A stretch of DNA of 64,000 nt, from assembly GCA_012184525.1 (NCBI GenBank), contig WOFQ01000005.1, positions 372,001 through 436,000 of the forward strand. Reading direction: 5' to 3'. Under the pieces are notes generated by a model. The model saw nothing but the letters and a program-made list of their open reading frames with translations. It ran no database searches and was not told where the DNA came from. Numbering within the stretch: position 1 is the stretch's first letter; each line of letters starts with the position of its first letter. Positions 47,855-60,085 of the stretch are shown in pieces. A program made the position numbers and the translations under genes. Source of the DNA: Xenoacremonium recifei (taxonomy: Eukaryota; Ascomycota; Sordariomycetes; Hypocreales; Nectriaceae).

Positions 47855-49300
47855 TCATTCATCGAGAGTACGAACGATCTGGCTGGGAAGTGTGTAGTTT
47901 TCCTCCTCAATACTGGGCGGAAACCTTATTGTTGAGATATTCGTGAGAGCTTCTATAATCTCTCGCTTCGTACATACTGAGCCGTTTGATTTCGCTTGAG
48001 AGCACAAACCAAGTCTTGATATGCGCTGGGGAAATTCAAAATCGAGCTCATGAACCCACTCACGAGTTCTTTCAGAAGATATGGCCAGGTCTGACAGAAC
48101 TGTGGGTGGCGCTATCCATAATTCAGTATATTCCTCTTACAATATTAGGAAGTCAGAGGGGCGGATCTAACCCGACTTACCAGTTAAGACAGGAGTTATA
48201 TCGGATGAATTTCCACACAGCGTGAAGCACAGTTCTCCAGAAGATGGGTTGTATGAAATATACCCTTCAAGTAGCGTCCTCAAAACGGACGCAGCTGTCG
48301 CCGCAGCGAAATCCTGCCACTCCTTATTCTTATGGCTGTCTGCATAGTCACAAATGCCCTTTATGACTATGCAAGGAATTTCGTCCCAACAACCGGCGCT
48401 CTCCATCTCGAAGGCTAGAAGTCCGTAACGCGTCGCAAGCTCATCTCGGTCTTTGCTCGACCTGAGCACCATATCCGCCGACCCATAATCACCAACAAAG
48501 ACGCCAGGGGCCTGAGCCTCGCGGATTCGGTCTTGATCTTGCAACTTCATTTTCCTCTCCAGTCGCTTCCGCCACGCCAAGGGTATACTTTCGCACCCTA
48601 TCTTATCGCATGATAACGTGCGAGACTCTTGACAAGGAAATGGTTCCAGGAAACAGACTGCGCATTCCCGTGGAGTCTGATGCTTGTGCGGACGGGTGAA
48701 GATCCTATCGTTCTGGGCCCCAGGGTACCGGTACTTTGCCGCTCGTCCCTTCTCTCCAGCACGCTTTTGTAACAGTTCCAACGCAGAGGCTGCGCAACTT
48801 TCGAGACTGTCATGCACTGAGTCCGTCTGAAACCTTCTCAGGAGGTTAGAGATGGCCTTTGCAGGCTTACTCAGAGCATCTTTGACGTCGTCCTTGGCCA
48901 CGAATCCATCAGCATATCGCCTGCCAAAATCAAACTGATGCACAGCCTGGCTGATGATCACATCACCGAGAAGGACCTCCTTTCCCTCCGCGAACGGTAC
49001 CCCGCCGCAGATTCCAGTCAACAAGGCGTGTTTCAGTCGAGGAAAACTGTTGCGGAGCCATACTGTCGCTGTTGCCGCATTGACTTTGCCCATTCCAGGA
49101 AGCAAAACGTGTACAACGTTGGTTTTGCCAATTCGGCCGTAAGAGTAAATATTCGGATCGCCTGGGGCCTTGCCGTATTGGATGTCGCCGCCTTCATACC
49201 AGGACTGGTCCGTGATGAGGTCTACTGAATTGAATTCGAGCGGCAAGGCGCATAATACTGCAATTCCGAAATCTTCGCGGCTTTTGGGGCGAGAGGCCAT
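47855..49300 (-). CDS. nucleoside-phosphorylase (PNP/UDP)-domain protein, NLR-effector type
   Basis: Two exons (49300-48181, 48111-47855) joined by a 69-nt GTAAGT intron give 458 residues. The phosphorylase fold is seen in order: FGIAVLCALPLEF, VVHVLLPGMGKVNAATAT, LLTGICGGVPF, LLGDVIISQAVHQFDFGR, the insert YRYPGAQNDRIF..., IREAQAPGVFVGDYGSADMV, LLAFEMESAGCWDE (substrate-site E-x-E) and CIVIKGICDYADSHKN. In fungi this domain usually heads NLR proteins as an effector; bacterial and fungal relatives are linked to nucleotide cleavage. A Cys-rich insert (CAVCFLEPFPC...CDKIGC) could bind zinc. The short tail ends at TGA, but the frame stays open beyond it. The gene may therefore be a truncated NLR rather than a natural single-domain protein. 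Confidence 0.82.
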
Positions 49301-50293
49301 GGCTGAAGTTGATATGCCACGTCAGGACCAGTTGTTGGCATCGCGGGTAAGCTGAGGAAAATTTTCGAGTACCGGACCTTTGTGAATTGAATTACATAGG
49401 TACCTGATTTGGTCTTGGGTGGGCAGCCCAATTAAGGGCGGTGTGGTGCGGCTTGTACAGGCGACAAGGATCGAAAATCCCTTATCACATCTGTACGTGC
49501 ATGATGTAGCGGTACACCTATACACACCAAAGCTATCAGCACTCTAAGGTTGCTCTACCAAAATCGCAGCTGCAGGTGACCTCCTCTGAACTTGTCATGA
49601 GAAGACAATGCAGGATTATGAAGAGGTTCTGTATACATTATGCGGGATAATTCATGGCGTCGGTCCCAAAAGGATTTAACATTTCTGATCTTTGTGGCCT
49701 GTACTGTACTTGGGCTTCGAGGATCCTTGCTGCTGGGAGAAATGGTTGGCTGGAAGTCGAAATACCCAAAACGCTCAGCCACGGGATGCCTTGTTGTCAG
49801 CCCCGAGATCCACGTTGGAATTGCGCCCAGCACACCTTTGGCCCCCATACTGCGGTCATCACATTGCGGCGTAGACAGTCTGTCCTCCAATCACAATGGA
49901 ACACCTCGTTTTGCCGCCAGCCACGATGTGAAAGCGCAAAGCCGTAGCATCACATGGCGGCACGCAGACACTAGCCTCCAATCACAAAAGAAGCACCGCG
50001 GTTTATCTTCAGCTGCAATGTAACTAAAAGAGCCACTCGGTTCCAGTTTGTAAGGCGATATGAGGTGCTTCAGACCCGGCCTGCGAGGGAATAAATCCAC
50101 GAGCTGCCGCACCATTCCGCACCATTATTAGAAACATGCATCTACTGAACCGGGCCATGTTTCAAGAATCTTGAAATTGCGTACGGAATACCAATACTGC
50201 GTTTCCCTAGACGAACGCCCTCAATCATTGGTCATATATAATGGTAATGACTACCAATACCCCGGAGTGCTGCCTCAAAATAACTCTGCAGCA
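49301..50293. other. intergenic between PNP-domain and CorA-like genes
   Basis: About 1 kb between divergent accessory genes. It holds a diverged tandem repeat (49857-50025). A 111-codon minus frame at 49555-49890 has no recognisable motif, and I do not support it. Confidence 0.5.
49857..50025. repeat. diverged 91-bp tandem duplication
   Basis: Unit 1 starts at 49857 (CATCACATTGCGGCG) and unit 2 at 49948 (CATCACATGGCGGCA). Both contain the 13-mer CCTCCAATCACAA, at 49884 and 49975, exactly 91 bp apart, and the similarity runs on to about 50025. Many differences are C/T and G/A transitions. The shared CCAAT pentamer could make this a doubled promoter element between the two divergent accessory genes. 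Confidence 0.7.
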
Positions 50294-50486
50294 ATGGAGT
50301 CAAGGTACTCATAACTCGACTGTCTAGTTTTATTGGCAATACTGAAATTATAGGTCGCGGCTGGCAAAAGTGCAACACTGAGTCTCGGCAATTTCACAAC
50401 AACTCAGACAGTCTCCGTCGCCTCATCTCCAAAGACTCAATCGTGTGCATTATGTTTGACAACCACCCCCCGCAGAACCCGTCACG

Positions 50487-51591
50487 TTGCTAATTACAGC
50501 TAGCGTTGTGAACTCCAACCAACTTTACAGTTGCCCCCGCTGTCAGCAGTCGTTCACCAAGGATTTTCACATACCCCCTTCTCAATGGCGGAGATACTGC
50601 ACAAACTCAAATGGCTACTTCGGTTGCGAACTTACAGGGGCGGATAATTCCTTAGAAATTAGTCAGTAGTTTCTTTTTCAAGGTTCCCTTCTTACTGACA
50701 GCAAGACTAGATTCGTGGGTCCGGTTCGAAGTGAAGCAGGTATATGACGGACAGCGATACCACTGGCACAAAATTGCCGTCTTCACCCGGTGGCAGTGCC
50801 AATCAAAGAGAATGGAGGTTCTTGTCTTTGACGACGATCCCCTTTTCTCTGAACTTATGCTTAAAAATCCTCCGGCCATAGATGCAGCCCTAGATGCAAT
50901 ACCCGACCCGTTTTGGTTCTACACTCACCTGTTGGAGGAAGTTTGTTCCCTACAAGAAAAGGCCGTCTGGAGTATACGTGATCAGGTCAGACTCATTGAA
51001 AAACAGCGACAACCGATCGGCAAACCACAACCAGATTACCAGCACATGCACGACTTAGCACGACATGCCATCCACGTACAAGAGACTCTCGATGTCTCCA
51101 CGCAAACCCTAGCACATATTATCAAGCGTCACGAAGATCTCATGAACTTGCCCGACGTATTGAAGCCAAACTGCCAAGAAACACACTTCTGTTTACAATT
51201 CTTCGAGAGTATCATCGGCAGCCTACGGTGTCGGTCAGTCTCAAACAAAGAGAGGCTTCTCAACGAGATCCAACTCGCCTTCAATACAGTTGCACAATAT
51301 GACGCCGGTACTTCGGTCGAAATCGGGCGTGCCGCGCAATCTGATAGCGCGGCCATGAAGACAATTGCATTTGTCACAATGGCCTTTCTACCGCCGACAT
51401 TCATCAGTGCAATCTTCAGCATGTCCTTTTTCAGCTACAATGATGCCGGTGATTGGATCGTCTCGGACAAGTTCTGGATCTATTGGGCGTTTTCTGCACC
51501 CATAACGCTGCTTGCTTTTGCGGTGTGGTATATGTGGCAGCACCAGTTTCCGACTTGGAAGAGTTCGAACGGCGTTTGGCCGGCCTGTTGA
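50487..51591 (+). CDS. CorA-like Mg2+ transporter-domain protein, 5' end damaged or unresolved
   Basis: The supported frame is 50487-50658 plus 50711-51591 (52-nt GTCAGT...CTAG intron). It shows SWVRFEVKQVYDGQRYHWHKI, ILVFDDDPLF-type hydrophobic strands, a long helical region (HDLARHAIHVQETL, SVSNKERLLNEIQLAFNTVAQYD) and two TM helices (KTIAFVTMAFLPPTFISAIF; FWIYWAFSAPITLLAFAVWY). These are marks of the fungal CorA-like group, which lacks the canonical GMN pore motif (FSMSFF here). Upstream, a coding-like segment in another frame (GRGWQKCNTESRQF to IVCIMFDNHPP, about 50354-50475) runs into a C6 run. A one-base change in that run would put it in frame with 50487 onward. Either a sequencing or assembly error or a real frameshift is possible, so the start is not assigned with confidence. 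Confidence 0.7.
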
Positions 51592-51826
51592 TACAAGGGT
51601 TCGCTCTCCTCGAACTGGGACTAGGGAGCCTAATACATCTAAGAATAACGCAAAAAGCAACTCGCACCAAATGACGCAGCTGTATAACAGAAGTCGTTCT
51701 TCAATTCTACCTACTTATACGGTTAATACCGATTGCACTGGATACGCAGCATGGCATGTACTCTATGTTAATTCAACCATCCTCACACACATACTTCTAG
51801 CCATGTATTCCCTCAAAGCCCTTCGC

Positions 51827-54800
51827 TTATTGCAGCTTAACCTTGATGTAAGGAACCTCTACATCTTCCTCGTCCAGGTCCTCCGCCACTATCTCAAAGA
51901 TAACCTCCTTCTGGTGTGAAGGGATGGGCTTCTTCGAGATGGTCTCCACCAGCTGGCTGAGCTTCATTGCGTATCGTTCCTTGAGCTTGGACGGCGGGAA
52001 GAACGACGCGAACAAGAGGCTGACGCCAGAGCTCAGCATGCTAATAGTGAGACCCTTGGCCGTAAAGTAGTCGAGAAGTTCCTGCAATGTTATGTCGTCC
52101 ACCTCGAATCGGTCCCAGATCTTGTCCAGAGTTACTGTCCCATCAGGGCCCTTGTATGTCACCTTGGGGCTGGCAATAGGCTCGCTGAAGCCGAAGAATG
52201 GCAGAGCCAGGTTGATGAATCCGTTCTTGTACTGCTCAAGATCATCTTTACCGTCAATGACCTTGAAAAGCTCAAGAACAACAAGGCCAGTCACCAGAGC
52301 AGTAGTGGTGGCAATGGCCGGGATGATCTTGCCGGCAATGAACTTCGTCTTATGTCGGTCCGCAGGCTCGATCTTGTAGTTCTCAGCTCGCAAGTTGCTG
52401 CATGCCGTGATGAAGTCGATATGATGGTTGGAGTCATCGTCCTTCTCAAAGTCGACAGGAACCAGCTGGAAGCCGGACAGTGTGTTGGGCGACGGAAGAC
52501 TAGCCATTATCTTGTCCAACTCGTCGCCATCATCAGCAGCCTCCGCATTGGGATCCTGGTATTTGTTAGCCAATTATCTCATGAAGCGGTCGTAAATTAC
52601 TCACAGGTTCCTTGTCATCAGCCTGAATCTTGACGTTGCTATCCGGCGTAAAGTCAGGCACAATGACGTTCTCAAGCTCACGCAAGTAAATCGACTTGTC
52701 AGTGCCCGGGGACTTGATGTTGTAGTTGAAGGCGTGCAGGTTAGCTGCGGCCACGACGAAACCGAAATGGGTAGGGTTGTTAGGATCGAACTTGAGCGGG
52801 TCGGGAGCTCGCTTGGGACCTGACCAGAAGGGAGTGCCAGACGATGTCTCCGCATCCTTGGGAAAGTTGTAAAGGAGCTGCTGGATCTTGTTGGCAAACT
52901 CCGTCTCGAAAAGCATCCGGGCCCACGCAATGCAGTCCTCAAAAGTTCTGGGTCGCTCGGTAGTCAGGTAGTTTCGGATCGTCTCCAGGGTCTCTTTCTG
53001 GTTGCCTCCCTGTTTGAGAGTGCTCTCCAGATAGTTGGGCTGGGTCAGATATAGGTTCACCGTTTGCGGGGCCTTCACGAAGCACTTCTCAAACATGTAC
53101 TCCTTCGACCAAGCAATGGTATGCTCGATGCGGTTGGGGAAGCTTCGAATGGTACACATAGGGAACTCCTTCTCGGGAGGGTCCTGGGAGGAAGAGTACG
53201 ACTCGGTGAGATGAGGGAGAACGACTTGGGTGTTGCCCTTGGTTCCCAGCGTACCGCTCTCGAGGAGAGGCTTCTGGAAGAAAACGCAACGTCGATCAAC
53301 GTACGTACGGGCCTCTACGTTGTCGAGGGCGTTGGTGACGCCATCCAGGTTTCGCCAAAACTCCTCATTGAAGACACTCTCGGTATCGGAACTAACGCGC
53401 TCCTTGAATGTCTCGATGTGGCCGTTGAGGTCGGGGTTCATGCGCTGTACAGCCCGAGCCGCGCAGTCACTCTTCATTTTCCCAACATCGTCGGCTCGGA
53501 AGAGGAACTGTCGGTTCAAGTTGCTTCGCTCAATAGAGTCCATGTCGGTCACCCAGATCTTTCCCTCGGGACCAGAACCCAGGCCAATCATGGCCCAGTT
53601 CTTCAACATTTCACATCCAATGGCTCCAGCACCGACGAGGAATTGCTTCAGATTGGCAATCTTCTGCTGGTACTCTCGGCCAAAAACGGCAATGAGGCCA
53701 TCGTAACGGCTACCAATCGGCTGGCACAGCTCGGGAGTTCGCGGGGTGTTTGTGGGGAGGGACTCCAGCGAATCGAAGTACATCCATTGCTTGACAGGCT
53801 GGAACTTGCCGGAGACAGCCTTGAGGATTTCTTGGGCCGTGATACCGCCAAAGAAAGCAGCCATGGGGCTCAAATCACCCATAGCCTGGTAGCTCAGCTC
53901 CTTGAGAAGCTTCTCATCCAACTCAACCTCAATACCCTCGGCCTTGATGAACTCCTTGGCAGCTTCGAGTACAACGGTAGCGTCAGTTTCATCCATTGGC
54001 TTAGGGAGTCGGCCGTTGGCGACCTGGAAAGCATGCAGGGCCTGGAAGCCAACGTGGAGCTGCTGGGGCCGGTCAAACTTGGCAAAGTCTGACACGACAA
54101 ACTCAGGCTCCTTGAGTGAAGCCGTGAAGGGCTTGAAATTGATAATCTTGGGCATTTTGACCTGTTGGTACATTCCACCGCGCTGGTACTGACCCAGCCC
54201 AGAGACGTCGCCAATAGAGAAAGTGTAAGGGCCCTTAACTGTAATCTTTCGGGGCTCACAGCCGTTCAGAGCCTCCATGCCCTCGACCTCGGAGAAGGTC
54301 ACGTAGTCACCATCTTCCAGACCATGACGGGTCTCATCGAGGGCGGATACCAAGCCTTCCTCATCAATGCCCGCAACAATGCCGCTCAGGGGGGTCTCGC
54401 CGGTCGGGTCGATGACGGTGAACTTATCGCCGAAGTCGCAGAAGATGGAGCCGAAGAGACCGAAGATGTCAGCGATGACAACGTAAATGCCCTTGCTATG
54501 GCAATAGTCGGCGATGGCCTTTTGGGAGGAGATAGGCACGTTGGTCAAGACGACCACCTGGTACTTGTCGAATTGGGCGAGGTTATCGTCGAGCCTGTCG
54601 CCACCAGTAGTCAGCAGATAGTTTGTCAGCACAATTATGAGGCAACGTACCCAGTAGATTGATGGACCTTGACAGGCGTGTAGGCGTTGAGCTCGGCGAC
54701 TCGAGGGGCTGTGACCTCGTCTCGAGGCTTGCCCACGTCGTCTGGGGTCAGGAAGAACTGTGCGGAGAGGTCGGCAATCTTGACCTCGGCGGGATCGTAG

Positions 54801-55177
54801 AGCGTCAAGCTCTTGACACCAGCCAGAGCGATGTTCTTGGCGATCTCGACGCCCAAACCCTTGAGTCCGACAACCAGCACGTTGGACGCGCCCATGCGCT
54901 TCATGGCTTCGTGTCCTAAAACATAGAGCTGTCGGCTGTAGAGGGACTCGTCGATCTCGTTGTGGCCAACGACGGATTCGTCGACCTGCATTCGGGTCGC
55001 AAGGTCGACCTCGGGCAACTTGGTTTCCTATAGGGCACATAGCGAGTCAGTACGGTGCTTGGAAACGCATATCATGAGATGGATATGCCAGCAAGCGATG
55101 CCAGCCTCAAGTCGACTGCCTGGGAAGCATCGTCCGACAGCTCGGCCCGTCAGCGAGAGGACGCTACTTACGGCCAT
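51827..55177 (-). CDS. ubiquitin-activating enzyme E1
   Basis: Four exons (55177-55172, 55027-54651, 54594-52605, 52555-51827) give 1,033 residues. E1 adenylates ubiquitin and passes it, as a thioester, to E2 enzymes. The inactive adenylation half has NEIDESLYSRQLYVLG and NVLVVGLKGLGVEIAKN. The active half has FLVGAGAIGCEMLKNWAMIG (ATP loop), DMDSIERSNLNRQFLF and KMKSDCAARAVQRMNP. The catalytic Cys is at about residue 608 in EFPMCTIRSFPN. The C-terminal ubiquitin-fold domain runs from about 930 (DPDGTVTLDKIWDRF-like region) and ends VPYIKVKLQ. Exon 1 codes only Met-Ala, then a 144-nt intron, the longest in this gene. It is intact and of normal length (yeast Uba1 is similar). An essential housekeeping gene. 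Confidence 0.97.
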
Positions 55178-56126
55178 GATGCGTTTTTGGGATGTAGGTG
55201 AACTCCCGTCGGAGAGCTTGCGCTTCCCCAGCTTGTCTATAGCTGCTGAAGCGGTAATTGTGAGGGAGTTCGTCGGGATGTTTTTCGAAGGTGGTCCAGC
55301 ACCAGGCAGAGCTCAACCCCGCCACGCAGCAGATATAGCGGAGAAGGTGGGAGGAAAATGCGCTGGAAATCGATGAGAGAAGAGCGTGCGGAGAAGCAAG
55401 CGAGATCGCTTGCAGTCGTGCGTTTTAATGGTGATGATTGAGAGTGAGAGAGAGCGGTGGAGATGCAGGACGGAGAATGGAAGGGCGGCGAGAGAGTCAG
55501 TTCGACGTCGAGAATGATCTCTGCTGGCGGCTGTGCCTGAGCTGATGAGGTAATGGCGGGCGGGCAGGTGGCAGGCAGCGCAGGCAGTTAGTTACTGTGG
55601 CAGTACCATTCCGAAGGCGGCGGGCAAGTTACTGTGGGCGGAGGGGCGTTTCTGCTCCGTAACGGAAACGGTTGCGGGGCAGCAGCTCAGCATCCCACCC
55701 GTCGCCGGCTTAAATAGGCTACCCTAGAGTGTGAATCACGCCGAAATGCGATGCTCGATTCTGCAGACTTCGATGGAAGCTGACACATGTCAAGATCTGC
55801 AGGGCACCTGAACAGACTACCGTAAGGCTTTTCGACAAGATGAAGTTGCTGAGTAATGGAATTTGAACCGAAATCAGCAATAAGTTGTATCGCCACGTAG
55901 CACGCAATTCACTGTCATGAGAGTCACGCTAGCATTGTCAAGTAATCACGTATATTCCGGCGTAACCCTCGAGTCGCAGCGCAAAACTGAGAGAGCCATC
56001 ACCCTTTAACTAAGGGCGACAACTTGAGGAAAGTTCTACAGCGTAGAGCCCCTCCCGCCTCTAAATAAATCATGTTCTGCAATTCCCAAGCTCCCAACCG
56101 ACCAATGAACTTAATCATTGGGGTAT
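55178..56126. other. upstream region of the E1 gene
   Basis: About 950 bp containing the E1 promoter, GC- and purine-rich near the gene, and the 3' side of the FKBP12 gene. No coding frame or RNA gene is visible. Confidence 0.5.
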
Positions 56127-56850
56127 CTATTTGGCGGACTTGAGGTAGACATCGCTAAGTTGAGTGTTAGTTTCTATCTCTTGAGCGTTTGGCGTCGCAT
56201 GTCTTACAAGATGAGATCGGAGTTGGGGGGAATTCGGTCGGGGAAACCACTGCAAGCAAAATTCGTCAGTTCCATAGCCTTTGGATCGGCGGGAGGCACC
56301 GGGTAGGGTCTATTATGAAACCGCTCTTGTGAAGAGAGTCCCGGCGATCCCATTGGTGCGTATGAGGAGGGGTGTTCGCTGGAGGAGGAGCTTACCGGGC
56401 GCCATATCCGTAGTCACTGCAGGAAGCCATTGTCAGTTTTGTTTTCGGTGAATCAGTTCCATTGGAGAGCCTTACGAGGAGATGTCGAGAGTGGCCTTCT
56501 CGCCAACCTTCATCTGGGTGACGCCCTCATCCCAGCCTGGGAATTCAAGTCAGCTTGTTTCGCGTCGCAGGGATGGGATTCGTAATGGTCGAGGGGTACC
56601 TTTGATGACGTAGCCGACGCCAATCTGGACGGTGAAGTCGCCGCGGCCGACGGAGGTGTCGAACCTGGAACAGGGATGTCAGCGGAAGGGAGCTTGGCGG
56701 TCAATGGGCGATGCAGCAAACGCACTGGCTGCCCTTGTTATCGGGCTTGGAGGCATCCTTGACCCAGCCGGTGTACTCGATGGTGACGGTCTGGCCCTTG
56801 ACGGGGGAGGGGCCGGTGCCTTCGGCGAGAGTGGTGACGGTGACGCCCAT
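56127..56850 (-). CDS. FKBP12-type peptidyl-prolyl cis-trans isomerase
   Basis: Six exons (56850-56726, 56664-56600, 56536-56476, 56416-56396, 56249-56208, 56154-56127) give 113 residues. It is a cytosolic prolyl isomerase that in fungi is the receptor for FK506 and rapamycin, acting on calcineurin or TOR when drug-bound. The single FKBP fold is complete: TVTIEYTGWVKD, FDTSVGRGDFTVQIG, VIKGWDEGVTQMKVGEKA, LDISSDYGYGARGFPDRIPP and SDLIFDVYLKSAK. The active-site residues Tyr, Phe, Asp, Trp, Tyr and Phe are at expected places. The usual fungal IPxN loop reads IPPNSDL. Exon 4 is only 21 nt, and every junction keeps the frame. It was missed by simple frame scanning because no exon exceeds 130 nt. 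Confidence 0.97.
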
Positions 56851-56880
56851 GATGATTGATTTGGTGGAGGAAGGATTGGA

Positions 56881-56901
56881 TTGTTGTTGTTGTTGTTGTT
56901 G
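56881..56901. repeat. (TTG)7 microsatellite in FKBP12 leader
   Basis: Seven TTG triplets lie 31-51 bp upstream of the FKBP12 start and read CAA on its mRNA strand. CAA-rich leaders are unstructured and often favour translation initiation; that effect is inferred. Confidence 0.85.
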
Positions 56902-59900
56902 ATGAAGAAGAGTGGAGGGAGATGTAGGAGGAGAGAGGGCGGGAGGGGAGGCAAGAAGGAAGGCAATAAGTACCCTGACCTTTGCGACCTGCCCTGGAGC
57001 TGAAGCTTCAAATGGCGGGGCATCGCGATCGACGGCGGGGGCGTCCAGCGCGGGCTCACGCGAATGGTTGCGCCATGGCGGCGGCTGCCAATCAGGCGCC
57101 GGCAGCCTGGGCCGGGTCCACTTGGGGAGAAGCCCAGAGAAGAGACAAGTCGTTTTCGAGGCGGTTCATATTTTTGTGCATTTGATTTGGTTGAGAGTCT
57201 GGTGGTGTTGCAGGTGTCTGTCTCGCCATGGTGGGGTAGAATCTCTCCTCTACCTGTCACAGTGCGGTGAGGTGGGCCTCAGGCCGCAGCCTAGGCCTCA
57301 GGCTGCCAGGCATTCGAGTCCAGCGGGAAGGTCCCGGGCCAGGTCCACGGATGGATGGCAAGCTGGCCACCTCACCAGCTCTCCCGCATCCCAGCCAACC
57401 ACCTCCTCTACCGACTAATTATATCCCCCAACCCCAGCAATACGCCCTCACGCTCCAGCAAAAGGACCCTGGCGATGACGTCGTTCCAGCTGAGACGAGA
57501 CGCGGCGTGTCTGTGCCCTGGCCCGTTCTGTCATAGCCTACCCGACATCGACAGCAACTCTAGACGAGCTCTATCTTGCCCTCTCCCCCGGCGTCGTGCA
57601 AATCGTGCTTCGGAATCTTGCATTCGAGCGCCTCCGATCTATATTGCCGATCCCAGCGTACAGTAATCTCTGGGGCAGGCCGACGCGGTGCAACGCAGAG
57701 TCAGATTACAGTGAGACGGCAGATGCTGGCTGCGGGATGCGTTCTGGAGCAAATATGCAAGTCTGAGAGCGCCCAGTTCCATGCATGATGTCTCAGACGA
57801 CTTACCAAGCATGCAGGCGCTGCAATCACAAACACGCATTCTGCACCTCAGCAAGGCCGTGCCGCCGCAACGCAACATCTGCCGCGACTGCTTACCCCTC
57901 ACAGTTGAGACAACATGCAGTCCAGCAGTCAGACGACGAGCATATATGCATGTTGCATGTAAGACCCCGAAAGATCTCGGGCTTGTCACTAACCCACGTC
58001 TGTATCATCCAGTCTAGCCCGGATCAGTGCAGCTTTTCCAACCGATACTACCTCGCAGTGGCCCAATAAAGACTGGTTCGATTCCCTCGCATGAAGCGGT
58101 CAAGATACTCCCAGCCCGTGTCCGACCCTATCTCGGCATCCTGCGAAGCCATCAACATGTCCATTTTCCGGTGGCTCGATTCCTCTCAATTGGTTCGATG
58201 CGTTGCAGGCAGGCCCAGTCGGAGATTTTGCGTCCCTCATTTCGCTCATTGTGATATCTGATCAAACACGTGGAGCCGAAGGACTGGACCAAGTTGGAGC
58301 TTTCGTTGCAGCAGCTGAAGAGACATTTGACAAATGGTGGAGCCAAGCCCGCGATTGCGACGAGTCAGGTGAATGCCATCAGGTGCGGGAATTGATGAAA
58401 AGCTATCGAATGTGACCGGGTAGACAAGGTAAGGCATGGGCCGCATCTTCAGCTCCCGGATCACGGACGAAGTGAGGGTCCGATGCAGAGAGTCGACAAA
58501 AGCCCATGGCACTACTGTCAATTGAAAAGAAGCTATCGGTTAGTGCCGGTGTGTTGGATATCCTCTTCTAAGCGATACCCGTTATGTGCGCCAATGAATA
58601 CGGTACTCGCAAAGATCCCCATCTTCCCTGTGCTGAGCAGATCTGAGTCTGGTTTGCCTTATCGCAATATGATCAGATCATGAGGACAGTCTCAAAAGCC
58701 CCATATTATTTGTCTTTCCATCAGAGATATCAAGCCATGGACTGAAGAAGAGAAAAGAGAGATGGCGAAAAGAGCAAAGAGTCCTTAGAGAGAGCGAAAA
58801 GAAGCTTCCCTGCCAGGGACGTAGAATACCGAGTGGTACTCAGACCGTTAGGAGCTTTCCTAGGACGACATCTAAGCTTTAATACTTAAAAAGGTATAGC
58901 TGAACTAACAAGATCTGCTTCATCGAGTGACGAGATCAGACTCCTCAAAACGGCGTCAGATGGTTCGATGATCTGATGCAAGGCACACAGACGGCCTGCT
59001 CAAGAGAGAGCTATCGGGAGTCAAGATCCGAAGGACACCTTCAAGTGCTGGTCACATAGGCCCTCAACCATCCCCTCGGGTCGCTTACCGTGAGATCTAA
59101 GGGGTTAGACTGGTCGGAGATCATCTCCCTGGACGAAGTGAAGTCAGCAGTTTTTGTTTGCTGAACCGACGATTTGGGTCAGAGCTGATCTAGACCACGC
59201 TCTGAACATTTGTCATTCTTTCAGTCTAGTGGGAGAGTGATCTCCAGGGACTTCTTGGCAGAGGAAAATCCAGAGGGGTATGGACAGTGAATCATCGAGT
59301 TCTCGTCGTCAATTATTCTCCCGACGTTCAGGGAAGAGTCCTCGTCTTTGTTTATGAGACCAGAAAATGAGCTCTCCAGAAATAAGCTGTAAAAACCTGG
59401 GAGAAGAGGCACGATCACGACCCTACATTATTTCAATAATCATGGTGTTCGACAATCTTTAATGTTAAGGATCGTTGGAGCTCGTGACTTACAGAAAATA
59501 ACAGGTAGCAAGGTCAGATGGTGATTGATTCTACGTGAAGAAAGACGGTGCGCGGTCAATGAAGAACCCGGTAACTCCCCGCATCAAGCAGCACCCTTTG
59601 TCGCCGTTGGAACGATGCCTCAGCTCAATCGAACCATGAGAATGCACCAACCCTGAGTCTGGTCTAGACCTTCCGACAAGCACCAATCGCCGTAAAGGGA
59701 TCGCCAAAGCGATGATTCAGCGCCAGAAATCAAGGGTGTGAGGGCAGGGCAAGGAAAAGAAGTGCCGTCCGACGGATGGCCGGAACGCGGACTTACACGG
59801 AATCTGGGGTATGGTGTTGGATCTTATTCAGTAATGACAGAAGCCTAACTCTGACTGAGTTGTAGGGCTTTGAGAGAAAGGCTGCTTCAATGGCGGCCAA

Positions 59901-60035
59901 GCCCTTCAAGCTGACGATATTTTACTCCCCGTTATGGTGTCTTCAATTCTGATCCAGAACCGCAACTGTCGATCACCTGGCATGCACGCTGAATCATGGC
60001 GATTGTTTTCCGCCCAGCACCACCACCCCCAAGCA

Positions 60036-60041
60036 TATAAA
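60036..60041 (+). promoter_or_regulatory. TATA box upstream of the MFS gene
   Basis: TATAAA in GCATATAAAAAAGCC, followed by an ACA/CCA-rich leader-like stretch. It is 425 bp from the ATG at 60466, so the leader would be long and would include the small frame at 60086-60301. Confidence 0.4.
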
Positions 60042-60085
60042 AAAGCCACAGCACACTAACACCAACTGAAAACCAACACCCAGCA

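Noticed and set aside
49555..49890. 111-codon minus-strand frame
   Set aside because: Overlaps the tandem repeat and has no motif or neighbour context.
53064..54092. 342-codon plus-strand frame
   Set aside because: Antisense of the E1 gene; the opposite strand has strong, complete E1 motifs.
58075..58085. GGTTCGATTCC, a perfect tRNA B-box-like 11-mer
   Set aside because: The flanking bases do not form a T-arm stem, and no A-box or acceptor stem is present upstream.
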